From Caldicoprobacter guelmensis (lineage in GTDB: Bacteria; Bacillota; Clostridia; Caldicoprobacterales; Caldicoprobacteraceae), in the NCBI RefSeq assembly GCF_016908415.1, contig NZ_JAFBDW010000003.1:330367-394366 (forward strand): a DNA stretch of 64,000 nt. The letters are read 5' to 3'. A program made the translations under genes and the position numbers. Within the stretch, counting starts at the first letter, position 1. Each line of letters begins with the position of its first letter. The notes under the pieces are model-generated. The model was not told where the DNA came from and did no database searches. It was given only the letters and a program-made list of their open reading frames with translations. Shown here piece after piece: positions 1 through 8,821 of the stretch.

Positions 1-601
1 GATTAAAATCAATACTAGGATATCTTACAAAAATAGGCTAATGGGTGTTTTGACTGGGACTTTAGTAACAGTAATCATCCAGAGCAGCAGCGCCACTACA
101 GTCATGATAGTAGGATTAGTCAATGCTGGGCTTTTAAATCTTATGCAAGCTACTGGAGTCATAATGGGAGCCAATATAGGTACCACAATAACAGCTCAGC
201 TCATAGCCCTAAAGCTTACCAAAATTGCTCTCCCCGCTATTGGTTTAGGTACAACAATATACATGTTTTCAAAAAAATAAAAGACGAAAATTCTGGGGAG
301 AGGTCATCCTAGGCTTTGAGCTCCTGTTTTTCGGCATGCAAACCATGGAAGTTGGCCTAAAACCCCTTTCTAAGATGCCTCAATTCACCAATTTCATAGC
401 AAATTTTAGTAAATAACGAAAACGACATAGATTATATGGACGAAAAACTCCGTGAAAATCATATAAAAAGGCTTAACGAAGGCAAATGTAACCCCAGTTC
501 GGGTGTAATATTTTTTAGAACGCATAGGTGATCACGCCTTTAATATTGCATCTTATGTATTAAAAAGGGACAAACACTATAAAAGGCCTGTAGTGAAGTA
601 A
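1..601 (+). pseudogene. Na+/phosphate cotransporter remnant (NptA/PhoU-type)
   Basis: Broken remnant of a Na/Pi cotransporter II-family membrane protein that normally ends in a PhoU-like domain. The first frame, open from the window edge, carries the family motif QSSSATT and a GANIGTTITAQ repeat and stops at 280. The frame then shifts at an A7 run (271-277) and continues with LLFFGMQTMEVGLKPL until a stop near 415. After a large internal deletion, PhoU-like sequence follows (MDEKLRENHIKRLNEGKCNP). It shifts once more at a T6 run near 511-516 into ERIGDHAFNIA and ends at 601. Removing one A and one T would rejoin the flanking pieces, but the missing core cannot be restored, so this is a pseudogene. 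The 5' part lies outside the window. Confidence 0.85.
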
Positions 602-603
602 AT

Positions 604-627
604 GCAGCGCTTAGTGCGCTGTTTTTT
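604..627 (+). terminator. Intrinsic terminator after the cotransporter remnant
   Basis: A GC-rich stem CAGCGC/GCGCTG with a 5-nt loop is followed by TTTTTT. It lies directly after the last stop codon of the cotransporter remnant, as expected for its original terminator. Confidence 0.75.
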
Positions 628-828
628 ATATCCTTTTTAAACATTGATGCCTTTTTACTCTTATAGCCTATCTGATATAAACACAATCGTTTAACAAACA
701 AAATACTTTTTCCACAAGATTTCACCAAACATAACAAGATACGATACAGACATCTCAAATTCCGGCTGATACAATAAAAGACAAATAAGGATACAATGCA
801 GTTGCAGCAAAAAAGGGGGTTATCAGAT

Positions 829-2190
829 ATGGACGCAATTACTGGAAAAGAGCTACTTATCAAAACCTTCAAACATGAAAAAGACCTTCCAAGAGTGCCG
901 TGGGTACCCTTTGCAGGCGTCCATGCAGGCAGACTTAAGGGTTACAGCGCCATTGAGGTTTTAACCGATGGCAAAAAGCTCCTTGAATCCCTTATAGAAG
1001 CTAACAGGCTGTACCGTCCCGATGGGCAGCCAGTATTGTTTGACCTGCAGGTGGAAGCCGAAATCCTGGGATGTGAGCTGGTATGGGCAGAAAAAGCCCC
1101 ACCCTCTGTCAAGTTCCATCCACTGGCTTCTGAAAAATCTGTTCCTCAACGTTTGCCCGAAAAATTAGACGGCAGGATTCCCATGATACTAGACGTAATG
1201 AAGAACTTTAAAACCGAAGTAGGTCAAAACACCGCCCTATTTGGACTGATATGCGGGCCTTTGACTCTGGCATCCCACTTAAGAGGCACAGAGCTGTTCA
1301 TGGATATGTTCATAGACCCCGATTACGTACACCAACTAATTGAATACACCGCAAGAGTGGCCAAAAGAATGGCAGAATATTATCTAGAAGCAGGTATGGA
1401 TGTCATCGCCATTGTGGATCCTTTAGTTTCGCAGATCTCTCCACAGCACTTTGCCCAGTTTGTATCAAAACCTGCTACCGATATTTTTAGCTTCATCAGA
1501 CAAAAGGGAGCCTTGTCCTCATTCTTCGTGTGTGGTAACGCAGCAAAGAACATCGAGGAGATGTGTAAAACCGGCCCCGATTCTATATTCATAGATGAAA
1601 ACATAGACATGTTGGAAGCAAAAAAGATAACCGATAGATACAATATAGTGTTAGGCGGCAACATCCCCTTAACATCAGTAATGCTGTACGGTAGCCAGCA
1701 GGACAATATGAAATATGTAATAGACTTGCTTGACAAGCTAAGCCATCATAACTTGGTCATTGCACCGGGATGCGACATGCCATATGACGTCCCACCCGAA
1801 AACCCCATTGGCATACAACAGGCCATACGCAATACTGACGAGATAAGAAAGATGCTGGAGAATTACCAGGGCACACAGCTGGACGTAGAGGTTGAACTGC
1901 CCGACTATGAAAACCTTCAAAAACCACTCATTGAGGTCTTCACCCTGGACTCGGCCACCTGCGCCGCTTGTACCTATATGGTAAACGCCGTGAAAATTGC
2001 CAAGGAACATTTTGGAGATAAAATAGACTGGGTAGAACACAAGTTTACCACCCGTGAAGGTATAGCCCGTATCAAGAAGATGGGCATAAAGAATCTGCCC
2101 TGCATATATATCAATGGCAAGCTCAAGTATTCATCCATAATACCTAGTAGAAATGACTTGTTTAAAAGCATAGAGGAGTGTCTAAAATAA
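829..2190 (+). CDS. UroD-family corrinoid methyltransferase with C-terminal thioredoxin-like domain
   Basis: Residues 1 to about 345 resemble the uroporphyrinogen decarboxylase superfamily in its methyltransferase branch (MtaA/CmuA type), which moves methyl groups between corrinoid proteins and a thiol or folate acceptor. Cys235 (FFVCGN) and Cys315 (APGCDMP) sit where MtaA-type enzymes hold zinc; the usual His-x-Cys has Phe in place of His. From about 365 to 453 there is a thioredoxin-like fold with a CxxC pair (Cys378, Cys381) and a LPCIYINGK segment at the expected cis-proline loop. The start at 829 has AAAAGGGGG 9 nt upstream; an in-frame ATG at 796 has no such site. Its stop overlaps the next start (TAATG), so it is coupled to the CobW gene. 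The substrate is unknown; true heme-pathway UroD is unlikely. Confidence 0.8.
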   Translation: MDAITGKELLIKTFKHEKDLPRVPWVPFAGVHAGRLKGYSAIEVLTDGKKLLESLIEANRLYRPDGQPVLFDLQVEAEILGCELVWAEKAPPSVKFHPLASEKSVPQRLPEKLDGRIPMILDVMKNFKTEVGQNTALFGLICGPLTLASHLRGTELFMDMFIDPDYVHQLIEYTARVAKRMAEYYLEAGMDVIAIVDPLVSQISPQHFAQFVSKPATDIFSFIRQKGALSSFFVCGNAAKNIEEMCKTGPDSIFIDENIDMLEAKKITDRYNIVLGGNIPLTSVMLYGSQQDNMKYVIDLLDKLSHHNLVIAPGCDMPYDVPPENPIGIQQAIRNTDEIRKMLENYQGTQLDVEVELPDYENLQKPLIEVFTLDSATCAACTYMVNAVKIAKEHFGDKIDWVEHKFTTREGIARIKKMGIKNLPCIYINGKLKYSSIIPSRNDLFKSIEECLK

Positions 2191-3131
2191 TGAGGCACAA
2201 TATATCGGTTTACTTGATCACCGGCTTCCTTGGGGCAGGCAAGACCACCCTTTTAAAAAATCTGTTAGAATTCAGCAAAAACAAAAGGATGGGCATAATA
2301 ATGAACGAATTTGGCAGCGTGGGAATAGACGGTACACTGGTAAAAAATGAAGGCGTTGACCTGATTGAAATAAATAACGGGTCTATATTCTGCAGTTGCC
2401 TTTCCTCTACCTTTGCCGAGGGCCTAATCGCCATGGCCAGTACTCCCATCGAGTGGCTGTTTATCGAAAGCTCAGGGCTTTCGGACCCATCTGGTATGGA
2501 AAAGGTCCTTTACGATGTACAGCCAAAAACCGGCGATATCTACGATTTTAGAGGTACCATATGCATAGTTGACGCCACCTCGTTTATAGAGCTGTCACAG
2601 ACACTAGAGGTCACACGGAAACAGATTGAATACAGCCACCTGGTAGTAATAAACAAGGTAGACCTGGTGGATGAGGCAAGACTCAAAAGCATTCACGAAA
2701 GGATTCGCAGCTTAAATCCTGTCGCTCCCATCGTAACTACTTCCTACGGTAGGTTGGATTATGCCTGGTTGCAGCAAAATCTCAAAGATTTCCCGCTGCC
2801 TCCAGCTACTCCCAACCTAAACTGCCCAACGAACAGACCAAAAACCCTGCTTCTTGAAACCGATGGAGAGTTCAACAGGGAAAAGCTGAAGAAGTTTTTA
2901 CAAAGCATTTCGGACTTGGCTTTCAGAATAAAAGGATTCTTTAAGCTAAAGGAAGGATGGCATTATGTGGACGGGGTTAACAGCTCCTTCTCTATAACGC
3001 CTATTAACATAGAACGCGACATCTCGCAAATGGTAGTAATATTAAAGACTAGACAGCCTGTGATGGACACCATACAAAAAAGCTGGAAAAGGCATTTCAG
3101 CAATGAATTGCGTATTAGAGAGAAAAATTGA
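2190..3131 (+). CDS. CobW/P47K-family metal-chaperone GTPase
   Basis: 313-residue G3E-family GTPase. Walker A is GFLGAGKTT (residues 12-20), a putative metal-binding CSC motif is at Cys68-Cys70 (the family usually has CxCC), and the guanine-specificity motif appears as INKVDLV. The C-terminal third matches the usual CobW C-terminal region. Family members deliver Zn, Co or Ni to metalloproteins. The ATG at 2190 overlaps the methyltransferase stop and has GGAG about 12 nt upstream; an upstream in-frame GTG at 2178 would leave no spacing. Translational coupling to a Zn/corrinoid methyltransferase suggests it supplies or maintains that enzyme's metal. This is inference from neighbourhood only. 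Confidence 0.85.
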   Translation: MRHNISVYLITGFLGAGKTTLLKNLLEFSKNKRMGIIMNEFGSVGIDGTLVKNEGVDLIEINNGSIFCSCLSSTFAEGLIAMASTPIEWLFIESSGLSDPSGMEKVLYDVQPKTGDIYDFRGTICIVDATSFIELSQTLEVTRKQIEYSHLVVINKVDLVDEARLKSIHERIRSLNPVAPIVTTSYGRLDYAWLQQNLKDFPLPPATPNLNCPTNRPKTLLLETDGEFNREKLKKFLQSISDLAFRIKGFFKLKEGWHYVDGVNSSFSITPINIERDISQMVVILKTRQPVMDTIQKSWKRHFSNELRIREKN

Positions 3132-3140
3132 ATACAACAA

Positions 3141-3176
3141 AAAATAGGGCATTTCATTGTAAAATGCCCTATTTTG
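3141..3176. terminator. Bidirectional terminator between cobW-like and corrinoid genes
   Basis: Long perfect stem around ATAGGGCATTT / AAATGCCCTAT with A-rich and T-rich flanks on both sides. It lies between the convergent cobW-like gene and the corrinoid-protein gene, so it probably serves both strands. Confidence 0.8.
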
Positions 3177-3287
3177 GTAGTTTTATACACCGTTGAACCG
3201 CCTTTTACTTCAAGAGTTAAAAACTTTGTAAAAAGTACAGTACTGTAAAAAAGAAAGGTCTTCTTGCTGATTTTTTGATAAAATGCA

Positions 3288-3923
3288 TCACGCAACAAAG
3301 GTCTTCGCCAGGTCAGCAGCCGATGCAGCATCTGGGGCATATCCGTCAGCTCCGATCTCATCGGCAAACTTCTGTGTAACCGGAGCTCCTCCCACCATAA
3401 CCTTTACTTGGTCCCTTATTCCTGCCGCCTTCAAGGCCTCGATGGTATCCTTCATAGCCGGCATAGTGGTAGTGAGCAGCGCAGACATAGCGACGATACA
3501 ACCTGGCCCTGCAGTTTTGGCTGCATTGACAAATTTTTCGGGCGAGACGTCGATGCCAAGGTCAGTTACTTCAAATCCCGCCCCTTCCAACATCATGGCA
3601 ACCAAATTCTTCCCGATATCATGTAAATCGCCTTTTACGGTACCGATAACTACCTTACCCATGGGCTTCACATCTCGTTCAGCCAATAAGGGTTTTAATA
3701 TGTTCAACCCAGCATACATAGCGCGGGCAGCGATGAGCACCTCTGGAACGTATATCTCGTTATTCTTGAACAGCTCGCCCACTTCGCTCATCCCTACTAT
3801 GAGCCCCTTATTGAGAATATCCTCCGGGCTTATCCCTTCTGCCAGCGCTGCCTCAACCATTTCCTTCACTTTTGGAGCATTGCCAGCTTTCAAGGCATCA
3901 GCAATCGCTCTGAAATCAGCCAT
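3288..3923 (-). CDS. Methyltransferase corrinoid protein (MtbC/MtaC-like)
   Basis: 211 residues. It has an N-terminal methionine-synthase-type helical cap domain (about 1-88) and a C-terminal B12-binding Rossmann domain. The cobalamin motif DLHDIG is at residues 99-104, with His101 as the expected lower cobalt ligand, followed by the GG segment near 178 (VMVGGAPVT). Such proteins shuttle a methyl group between a substrate-specific methyltransferase and an acceptor methyltransferase. The start has a strong AGGAGGGGG site. It converges with the UroD-family methyltransferase pair, and a PocR/AraC regulator lies just upstream on the same strand. No MttB/MtaB-type substrate methyltransferase is present in the window, so the methyl donor cannot be read from here. 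Confidence 0.92.
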   Translation of the reverse strand: MADFRAIADALKAGNAPKVKEMVEAALAEGISPEDILNKGLIVGMSEVGELFKNNEIYVPEVLIAARAMYAGLNILKPLLAERDVKPMGKVVIGTVKGDLHDIGKNLVAMMLEGAGFEVTDLGIDVSPEKFVNAAKTAGPGCIVAMSALLTTTMPAMKDTIEALKAAGIRDQVKVMVGGAPVTQKFADEIGADGYAPDAASAADLAKTFVA

Positions 3924-4095
3924 CGGTTTAACCCCCTCCTCTTCAAATATTTACGAGTTCACTTTTTCAACAAAAGTAATGGCCTAATGCTAACTGTGTT
4001 GCTTTTAAAATCTTACTATAATAAATTATAGCAGGTTTGTCTTAAGCTGTATCGGTTAAATCTTGTGAACATAGGTAAAATCTTGTCAACCCATT

Positions 4096-5421
4096 CTAAA
4101 GATTTTTTCTGTACTGAGCAGGGGTTACTCCCACGTATTTCTTAAACACCTTGCTGAAATAGCTGGCATCGTCATAGCCCACCTGAGATGCTACAGCCAC
4201 TATGGATAGTGACGTATCTTTAAGCAGCTTTTTTGCCTCCTCCATCCGTACCATAGTTAAATACTCCAGAAACGTTATATTGAGCTCCTCCTTAAACAGG
4301 TGGCTGAGATAATACGGGCTTATATAAACACTTCGAGCTACATCCTCAAGCGTGATATCTCTATTATAATTCTCCCGAATATACTTTAAAGCCTCTCCAA
4401 GGCTTCTGGCATTGCGAACTTTTTTGGTTTCATACATGGTATCCATAAAGGTGTCCAACACCTTCACAACCCAATGGCATATCTCATCCATGCTATCTAT
4501 CCGCGATAATTCAGAAATAAAGCCGTAGTTTAGCCCTAACAGTTTTTCTAAGCTGGCACCACCTTCTACTGCCGCCCTCGACACCACAACTACCAACTCC
4601 AATATCCTAGCTTTCATGAGGTCCATGTTTCCGACAGTACGGAAAAATATATCCCCTAGCAGGTCATTTAAAATCTCTTTTGCTCCTGCACGGTCTCCTA
4701 ACCTTACTTTGCTTAAAAGCTCATGTTCTTTATCTATAGGATATAACGGCTCCTGAACCTTGGCCTCAAGCGCCTTAATGGTCTCCTCTGCACGCTTTCT
4801 CTCAAATATCGCCTCAGCCAGCTTTGCCTGCTGTTCATTTAGCTCTTTCCTATACTGCAAAGTCAACATCCCAGTTTTTGCAATGTGATTGGCTACTATG
4901 AAGATAAGCCGGGCTGCTGCCTGTACACCTCTACTGGAAAGCATTTTCACTTGCCTGCTAGCCACCACCAGAGCTTCACGGTTAATGTTAAGGTCTCGCG
5001 TCAGGTTTAAAAACTCCTGAACGGCAATCTCATCCCATTCCCACATGATGACCGGCCCGCACGAAATGCTGCCGAGGTATACATCCTTAAACATTATAGG
5101 CGCGGCAAACTCTATCAACCCTGCATGACATCTAAAGATGTATGGCTCACCAAGTTGAGCCGCTTGCCTTCCCGCATAGCTCATGGATTGATTACACCGC
5201 TTCAAGCCTTCAGGGTCAGAGCGCACTATCTTGCAAAATGGGCACTGACCCTCATATTCATCTGGAACAACAATAGGCTCACCTTTGGTATTTACGCATA
5301 TAGCCCCTAACCCCGTGGCCAGCACAAAACAGTTGAGTATGCTCTTCAACTCTTTTACATCAACGACATCTTCGATGCTTATACTCTCCATGTCATAAAA
5401 CCTACTGTCGTACTCAGTCAT
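4096..5421 (-). CDS. PocR-domain AraC-family transcriptional regulator
   Basis: 441 residues. The N-terminal half (about 15-190) matches the PocR sensory domain, with cysteines in GQCPFCKIV and FRCHAGL, as in regulators of propanediol/cobalamin and methyltransferase genes. A short coiled coil follows (about 195-225, KRAEETIKALEAKVQ). The C-terminal 100 residues are a double helix-turn-helix AraC domain (ISPYYLSHLFKEELN; VGYDDASYFSKVFKK). A GGGGG site lies 9 nt before the ATG. Adjacency to the corrinoid protein and methyltransferase suggests it activates them in response to a ligand of that pathway; the ligand is unknown. Confidence 0.9.
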   Translation of the reverse strand: MTEYDSRFYDMESISIEDVVDVKELKSILNCFVLATGLGAICVNTKGEPIVVPDEYEGQCPFCKIVRSDPEGLKRCNQSMSYAGRQAAQLGEPYIFRCHAGLIEFAAPIMFKDVYLGSISCGPVIMWEWDEIAVQEFLNLTRDLNINREALVVASRQVKMLSSRGVQAAARLIFIVANHIAKTGMLTLQYRKELNEQQAKLAEAIFERKRAEETIKALEAKVQEPLYPIDKEHELLSKVRLGDRAGAKEILNDLLGDIFFRTVGNMDLMKARILELVVVVSRAAVEGGASLEKLLGLNYGFISELSRIDSMDEICHWVVKVLDTFMDTMYETKKVRNARSLGEALKYIRENYNRDITLEDVARSVYISPYYLSHLFKEELNITFLEYLTMVRMEEAKKLLKDTSLSIVAVASQVGYDDASYFSKVFKKYVGVTPAQYRKNL

Positions 5422-5494
5422 CCCATAGTCCCCCTGTTAGAACCAGCTTTATTACCCCCGCTTTAACAAAAAACTTCGTTAAAAAGTTTCAATT

Positions 5495-5517
5495 GGCGCT
5501 TTTTCATAAAAAGCGCC
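5495..5517 (-). terminator. Terminator after LysM gene
   Basis: Perfect 10-bp stem GGCGCTTTTT/AAAAAGCGCC with a 3-nt loop, downstream of the minus-strand LysM protein gene and upstream of the regulator start. A T-rich stretch follows about 10 nt later on the minus strand. Confidence 0.65.
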
Positions 5518-5634
5518 ATCCTTTTGCACATCATTTCAATTCTATATTATACATCATCTCATACCATTCTGTCTTTACGATTGACCAACAAATTTCTCTA
5601 TCGCGTCAAACCTTATTTCATACCAACTCATCGC

Positions 5635-6831
5635 TTATTGCCCTGCGGCTAGTCTTACCATGGCCTGATGTTCGGGATCCACTTGTCCATCCTTATGGCG
5701 CACGCTGTTTAAGAAGTGAATATCAAAATGCCCATCGGCTCCATTGCCCTTTATCCTATCATAATTTATTCCTGGACCATAATCGCCGCTTCTCCAGTTC
5801 ACGTATGCTCCATCAGGTGCAGAATCCAGGCCAGCATGCAGCGCCGCAGTGGCAGAAGCCGCCAGCTTACGCCCGTTTATCAGCACCAACACCGGACGCC
5901 TTGCCCAGTAATTTACAGCACCGCTTGCCATCTTCTCGTATTTCTCCCATATGCTCTTCATTGTGCGTGTATCTTCAGAGGTAAGCGGCTCCACATCGGC
6001 ATGTCCAGAACCATAGGTCCTAACCACCTTAAAGCTGATGCCGGTATAAAAATCCACTACGGTTGCAGTGGAATTAAGTGGAAATACATACTGGGCTTCC
6101 GTCCACCAATCGAGTAGTTCGCCGTATTGAGGTCCTGGTGTGGGTTTTACAGGTATCTCTCTTTGAGGAACCTTCAAAACCTGGCCCACATACAAAACAG
6201 TAGAAGTGGTTATGCCATTTGCCACGGCAATGTCTTCGACAGGCACGCCATACTTGTATGACAGGCTCCATAGCGTATCGCCTTTGACCACTGTATGGGT
6301 TATATATGTAACCCTCGGTGTATCCACAGGCATGGTATTTCGCGGGATAATTATTTTCTGCCCTGGATAAATCACAGCTGAACTGTTAATGTTGTTAGCG
6401 GCACATAGCACATCCAGCGAAACCCCAAAACGCTGGCTAATTTTCCATAGGGAATCACCCGGCTGTACAATGTAAACAGTAGTAGCATCGCCTCGTGAGG
6501 TAGTAGAACCCGCTAGGAGCCTGTTCATGACGCTGCGGGTAACAGGCCCTATGATGCCATCAGCCACCAACCCATTCGCCTTTTGAAAAGCCTTTACGGC
6601 CGTCTCGGTTACGCTGCCAAAGTAACCTGTGATTTGTGGGTATACAAAAAAACCCAGGTCTTTAAGAAGGCGCTGCACAACGGCCACATCCTGGCCACTC
6701 ATACCCCTTCTCAAATCCCTGGTAAGCTGGTACCCTGCAGCTGAAGCCTCTGAAGTAACTACACACATAAACACAATAAGGGTTAAGCTCAAAACCATCA
6801 ACAGAATCAGCTTTTTATTGAGCCTCAACAC
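5635..6831 (-). CDS. Secreted cell-wall protein with peptidoglycan-binding and two LysM domains
   Basis: 398 residues with a signal peptide (about 1-31: KK, hydrophobic stretch, AS-AAG cleavage region). A PG_binding_1 domain follows (about 35-105, MSGQDVAVVQRLLKDLGFF), then two LysM repeats (about 118-162 and 176-222, each with the GDxLWxxSxxxG pattern). The C-terminal domain (about 235-398) includes GHADVEPLTSED, an internal alanine-rich helix and GADGHFDIHFLNSVRHKDG near the end. The His/Asp-rich end looks catalytic and occurs in clostridial LysM proteins of undefined activity. It is probably exported and bound to peptidoglycan, possibly as a hydrolase; that activity is inference. Confidence 0.85.
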   Translation of the reverse strand: MLRLNKKLILLMVLSLTLIVFMCVVTSEASAAGYQLTRDLRRGMSGQDVAVVQRLLKDLGFFVYPQITGYFGSVTETAVKAFQKANGLVADGIIGPVTRSVMNRLLAGSTTSRGDATTVYIVQPGDSLWKISQRFGVSLDVLCAANNINSSAVIYPGQKIIIPRNTMPVDTPRVTYITHTVVKGDTLWSLSYKYGVPVEDIAVANGITTSTVLYVGQVLKVPQREIPVKPTPGPQYGELLDWWTEAQYVFPLNSTATVVDFYTGISFKVVRTYGSGHADVEPLTSEDTRTMKSIWEKYEKMASGAVNYWARRPVLVLINGRKLAASATAALHAGLDSAPDGAYVNWRSGDYGPGINYDRIKGNGADGHFDIHFLNSVRHKDGQVDPEHQAMVRLAAGQ

Positions 6832-6985
6832 GCTTTTTCCTCCCCTCTCCCAAATAATTGAAATGATGTGCTAAAAAGGATGGCTTGTATCTTATTGTAA
6901 GTATATTATAACCCGGTTGGGGGAGGACCTTCTAGTTGAAAAATATGGTATATGAAAGCCACTTACCTTAAGTATAAGGTTAAAA

Positions 6986-8821
6986 TTATCCCCTCATCTG
7001 TGAAATAATCTCCCTTTCTTTCTCCTCCATAAACTGGTTTGTGTACAACCTATAGTAATACCCTTTTCGCCTTAGTAGCTCCCAGTGAGTGCCCTGCTCA
7101 ACCACACGCCCGTTGCGAATCACCAATATGCGATCAGCAGACCTTATGGTTGATAGCCTGTGGGCTATGACAAAGCTGGTCCTGCCCTGCAATACCTTTT
7201 GTATGGCATTTTGGATAATTCGCTCGGTTTCGGTATCTACCGAAGAGGTGGCTTCATCCAATACAAATATTTTGGGATTAGCCAAGACAGCACGAGCAAA
7301 TGAAATGAGCTGCTTCTGCCCCGTTGATAACCTGTTTCCACCTTCGCCCACTTGGGTATCGTATCCATTCTCCAACCTTACGATAAAATCATGGGCATTG
7401 ACCAACTTTGCAGCTCCTACCACCTCTTCATCGGTAGCATCCAGCCTTCCATACCTTATATTCTCCTTTACCGTTCCACTGAATAAGTGTGGAGTCTGAA
7501 GAACATACCCTATATTGGACTGTAGCCACAGCTGAGAACGCTTACGATAGTCCACCCCATCAATCCTGATCTCACCCTTGGTAGGTTCATAAAAGCGGCA
7601 AAGCAAGTTTACGATTGTACTCTTACCAGCCCCCGTCTCGCCCACCAAAGCAATAGTCTCTCCAGCTTTTACTTCCAGATTAAAATCCTTAAGCACTTCC
7701 TCGCCCTCTTTATACCAAAAGGAGACATTATGGAAAGTCACATCTCCTTTTATTGGTGGCCAGTTTTCCTTTTTTGGGTTAAACAGGTCCCCATACTTTT
7801 CAATAACTGCCGGCGAATCCTTGACATCAGGTTCAGTCTCAATCATAGAAAATACCCTTTCGGCTGAAGCCTGCGAGTTTTGCAGCTCGGCAAATATTCG
7901 GGACAGTTCACGGATTGGTTCAAACAGTTGAGTGGTATAGTTTATAAACGCTACTAAAGTACCATAAGTAATAGATTGTGCAATGACTCCCTCGCCTCCT
8001 ACCCATAGAGCCAGTCCGGTCCCGATGCTCCCCAAAGCCATCACAACCGGCATATAAATTGATGACACTACAACCGCCCTAACCGATGAATGCCTCATCC
8101 TTTCAGTAAGTATTTTAAACTCTTCCAGGTTTTCTTCTTCCCTGGCAAGGGTCTTCGTGGTCTTGGCCCCCATGATCCCCTCGTTGAAAGCTCCGGTGAT
8201 TTGGGAATTGATCTTCCGCACTTGACGGTAAGCCTTCAATATCACCCTCTGGAAATAAACGCTGACGGCTACCAAAATCGGCACCACTGAGAGGGTTATG
8301 AGAGCCAATCTCCAGTTCAAGTAAAGCATGATAGCTATCGTGGCCACCATCATGGCGCTTCCCCACATGAGGTCCACAAGTCCCCAAGCAACAGTTTCCC
8401 CCAGACGCTGTATATCGGAAGTCATCCTCGCCATGATCCAGCCAACCGGGGTCCTGTCAAAATATGAAAATGACAGCTCCTGCAGCTTTTTAAAGCCTAT
8501 TTTTCTTATATCATAGCACACCCCGGTCTCAATTCTGCCAGCAATGCATATCAACCTCCACACGTTAAACGCCTGAATTGAGATCAAAATTACGCTGATT
8601 AAGGCAAAAATCCAAAGTCCTCCAAGCTTTCCAGGCACAATAAAATTATCAACGGCATATCTATTCATAAGCGGAAAGATGGCATCAATGCCGCCGGAGA
8701 TTGCCATAGTCGCTGCCAGAAGTAGTAGGTCTTTTCTATAAGGGCGGGCATAACGTATAAGCTTTTTCCATAACTCCATATTAAACGGCTGGGTATATTC
8801 CTGTTCCTGATAGGCACTCAC
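6986..8821 (-). CDS. ABC exporter half-transporter, subunit B of a heterodimer
   Basis: 611 residues: six-helix type I exporter membrane domain (about 15-325) followed by a nucleotide-binding domain. Walker A is GETGAGKS, the signature is LSTGQKQ (non-canonical), and Walker B with catalytic glutamate is IFVLDEATSSVD; the H-loop is IAHRLST. It follows the partner gene directly (the partner ends at 8822). The pair resembles the BmrC/BmrD, YheI/YheH and TM287/288 type of multidrug or lipid exporter with one degenerate ATP site. Here the altered signature of this subunit would complete the degenerate site with the partner's altered Walker B. Substrate unknown. Confidence 0.92.
   Translation of the reverse strand: MSAYQEQEYTQPFNMELWKKLIRYARPYRKDLLLLAATMAISGGIDAIFPLMNRYAVDNFIVPGKLGGLWIFALISVILISIQAFNVWRLICIAGRIETGVCYDIRKIGFKKLQELSFSYFDRTPVGWIMARMTSDIQRLGETVAWGLVDLMWGSAMMVATIAIMLYLNWRLALITLSVVPILVAVSVYFQRVILKAYRQVRKINSQITGAFNEGIMGAKTTKTLAREEENLEEFKILTERMRHSSVRAVVVSSIYMPVVMALGSIGTGLALWVGGEGVIAQSITYGTLVAFINYTTQLFEPIRELSRIFAELQNSQASAERVFSMIETEPDVKDSPAVIEKYGDLFNPKKENWPPIKGDVTFHNVSFWYKEGEEVLKDFNLEVKAGETIALVGETGAGKSTIVNLLCRFYEPTKGEIRIDGVDYRKRSQLWLQSNIGYVLQTPHLFSGTVKENIRYGRLDATDEEVVGAAKLVNAHDFIVRLENGYDTQVGEGGNRLSTGQKQLISFARAVLANPKIFVLDEATSSVDTETERIIQNAIQKVLQGRTSFVIAHRLSTIRSADRILVIRNGRVVEQGTHWELLRRKGYYYRLYTNQFMEEKEREIISQMRG

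Noticed and set aside
796..828. Start of the UroD-family gene at 796
   Set aside because: No ribosome binding site precedes 796, whereas AAAAGGGGG is placed correctly for 829.
3283..3987. Plus-strand 234-codon frame opposite the corrinoid protein gene
   Set aside because: It is the antisense shadow of a clear B12-binding protein and has no recognisable domain.
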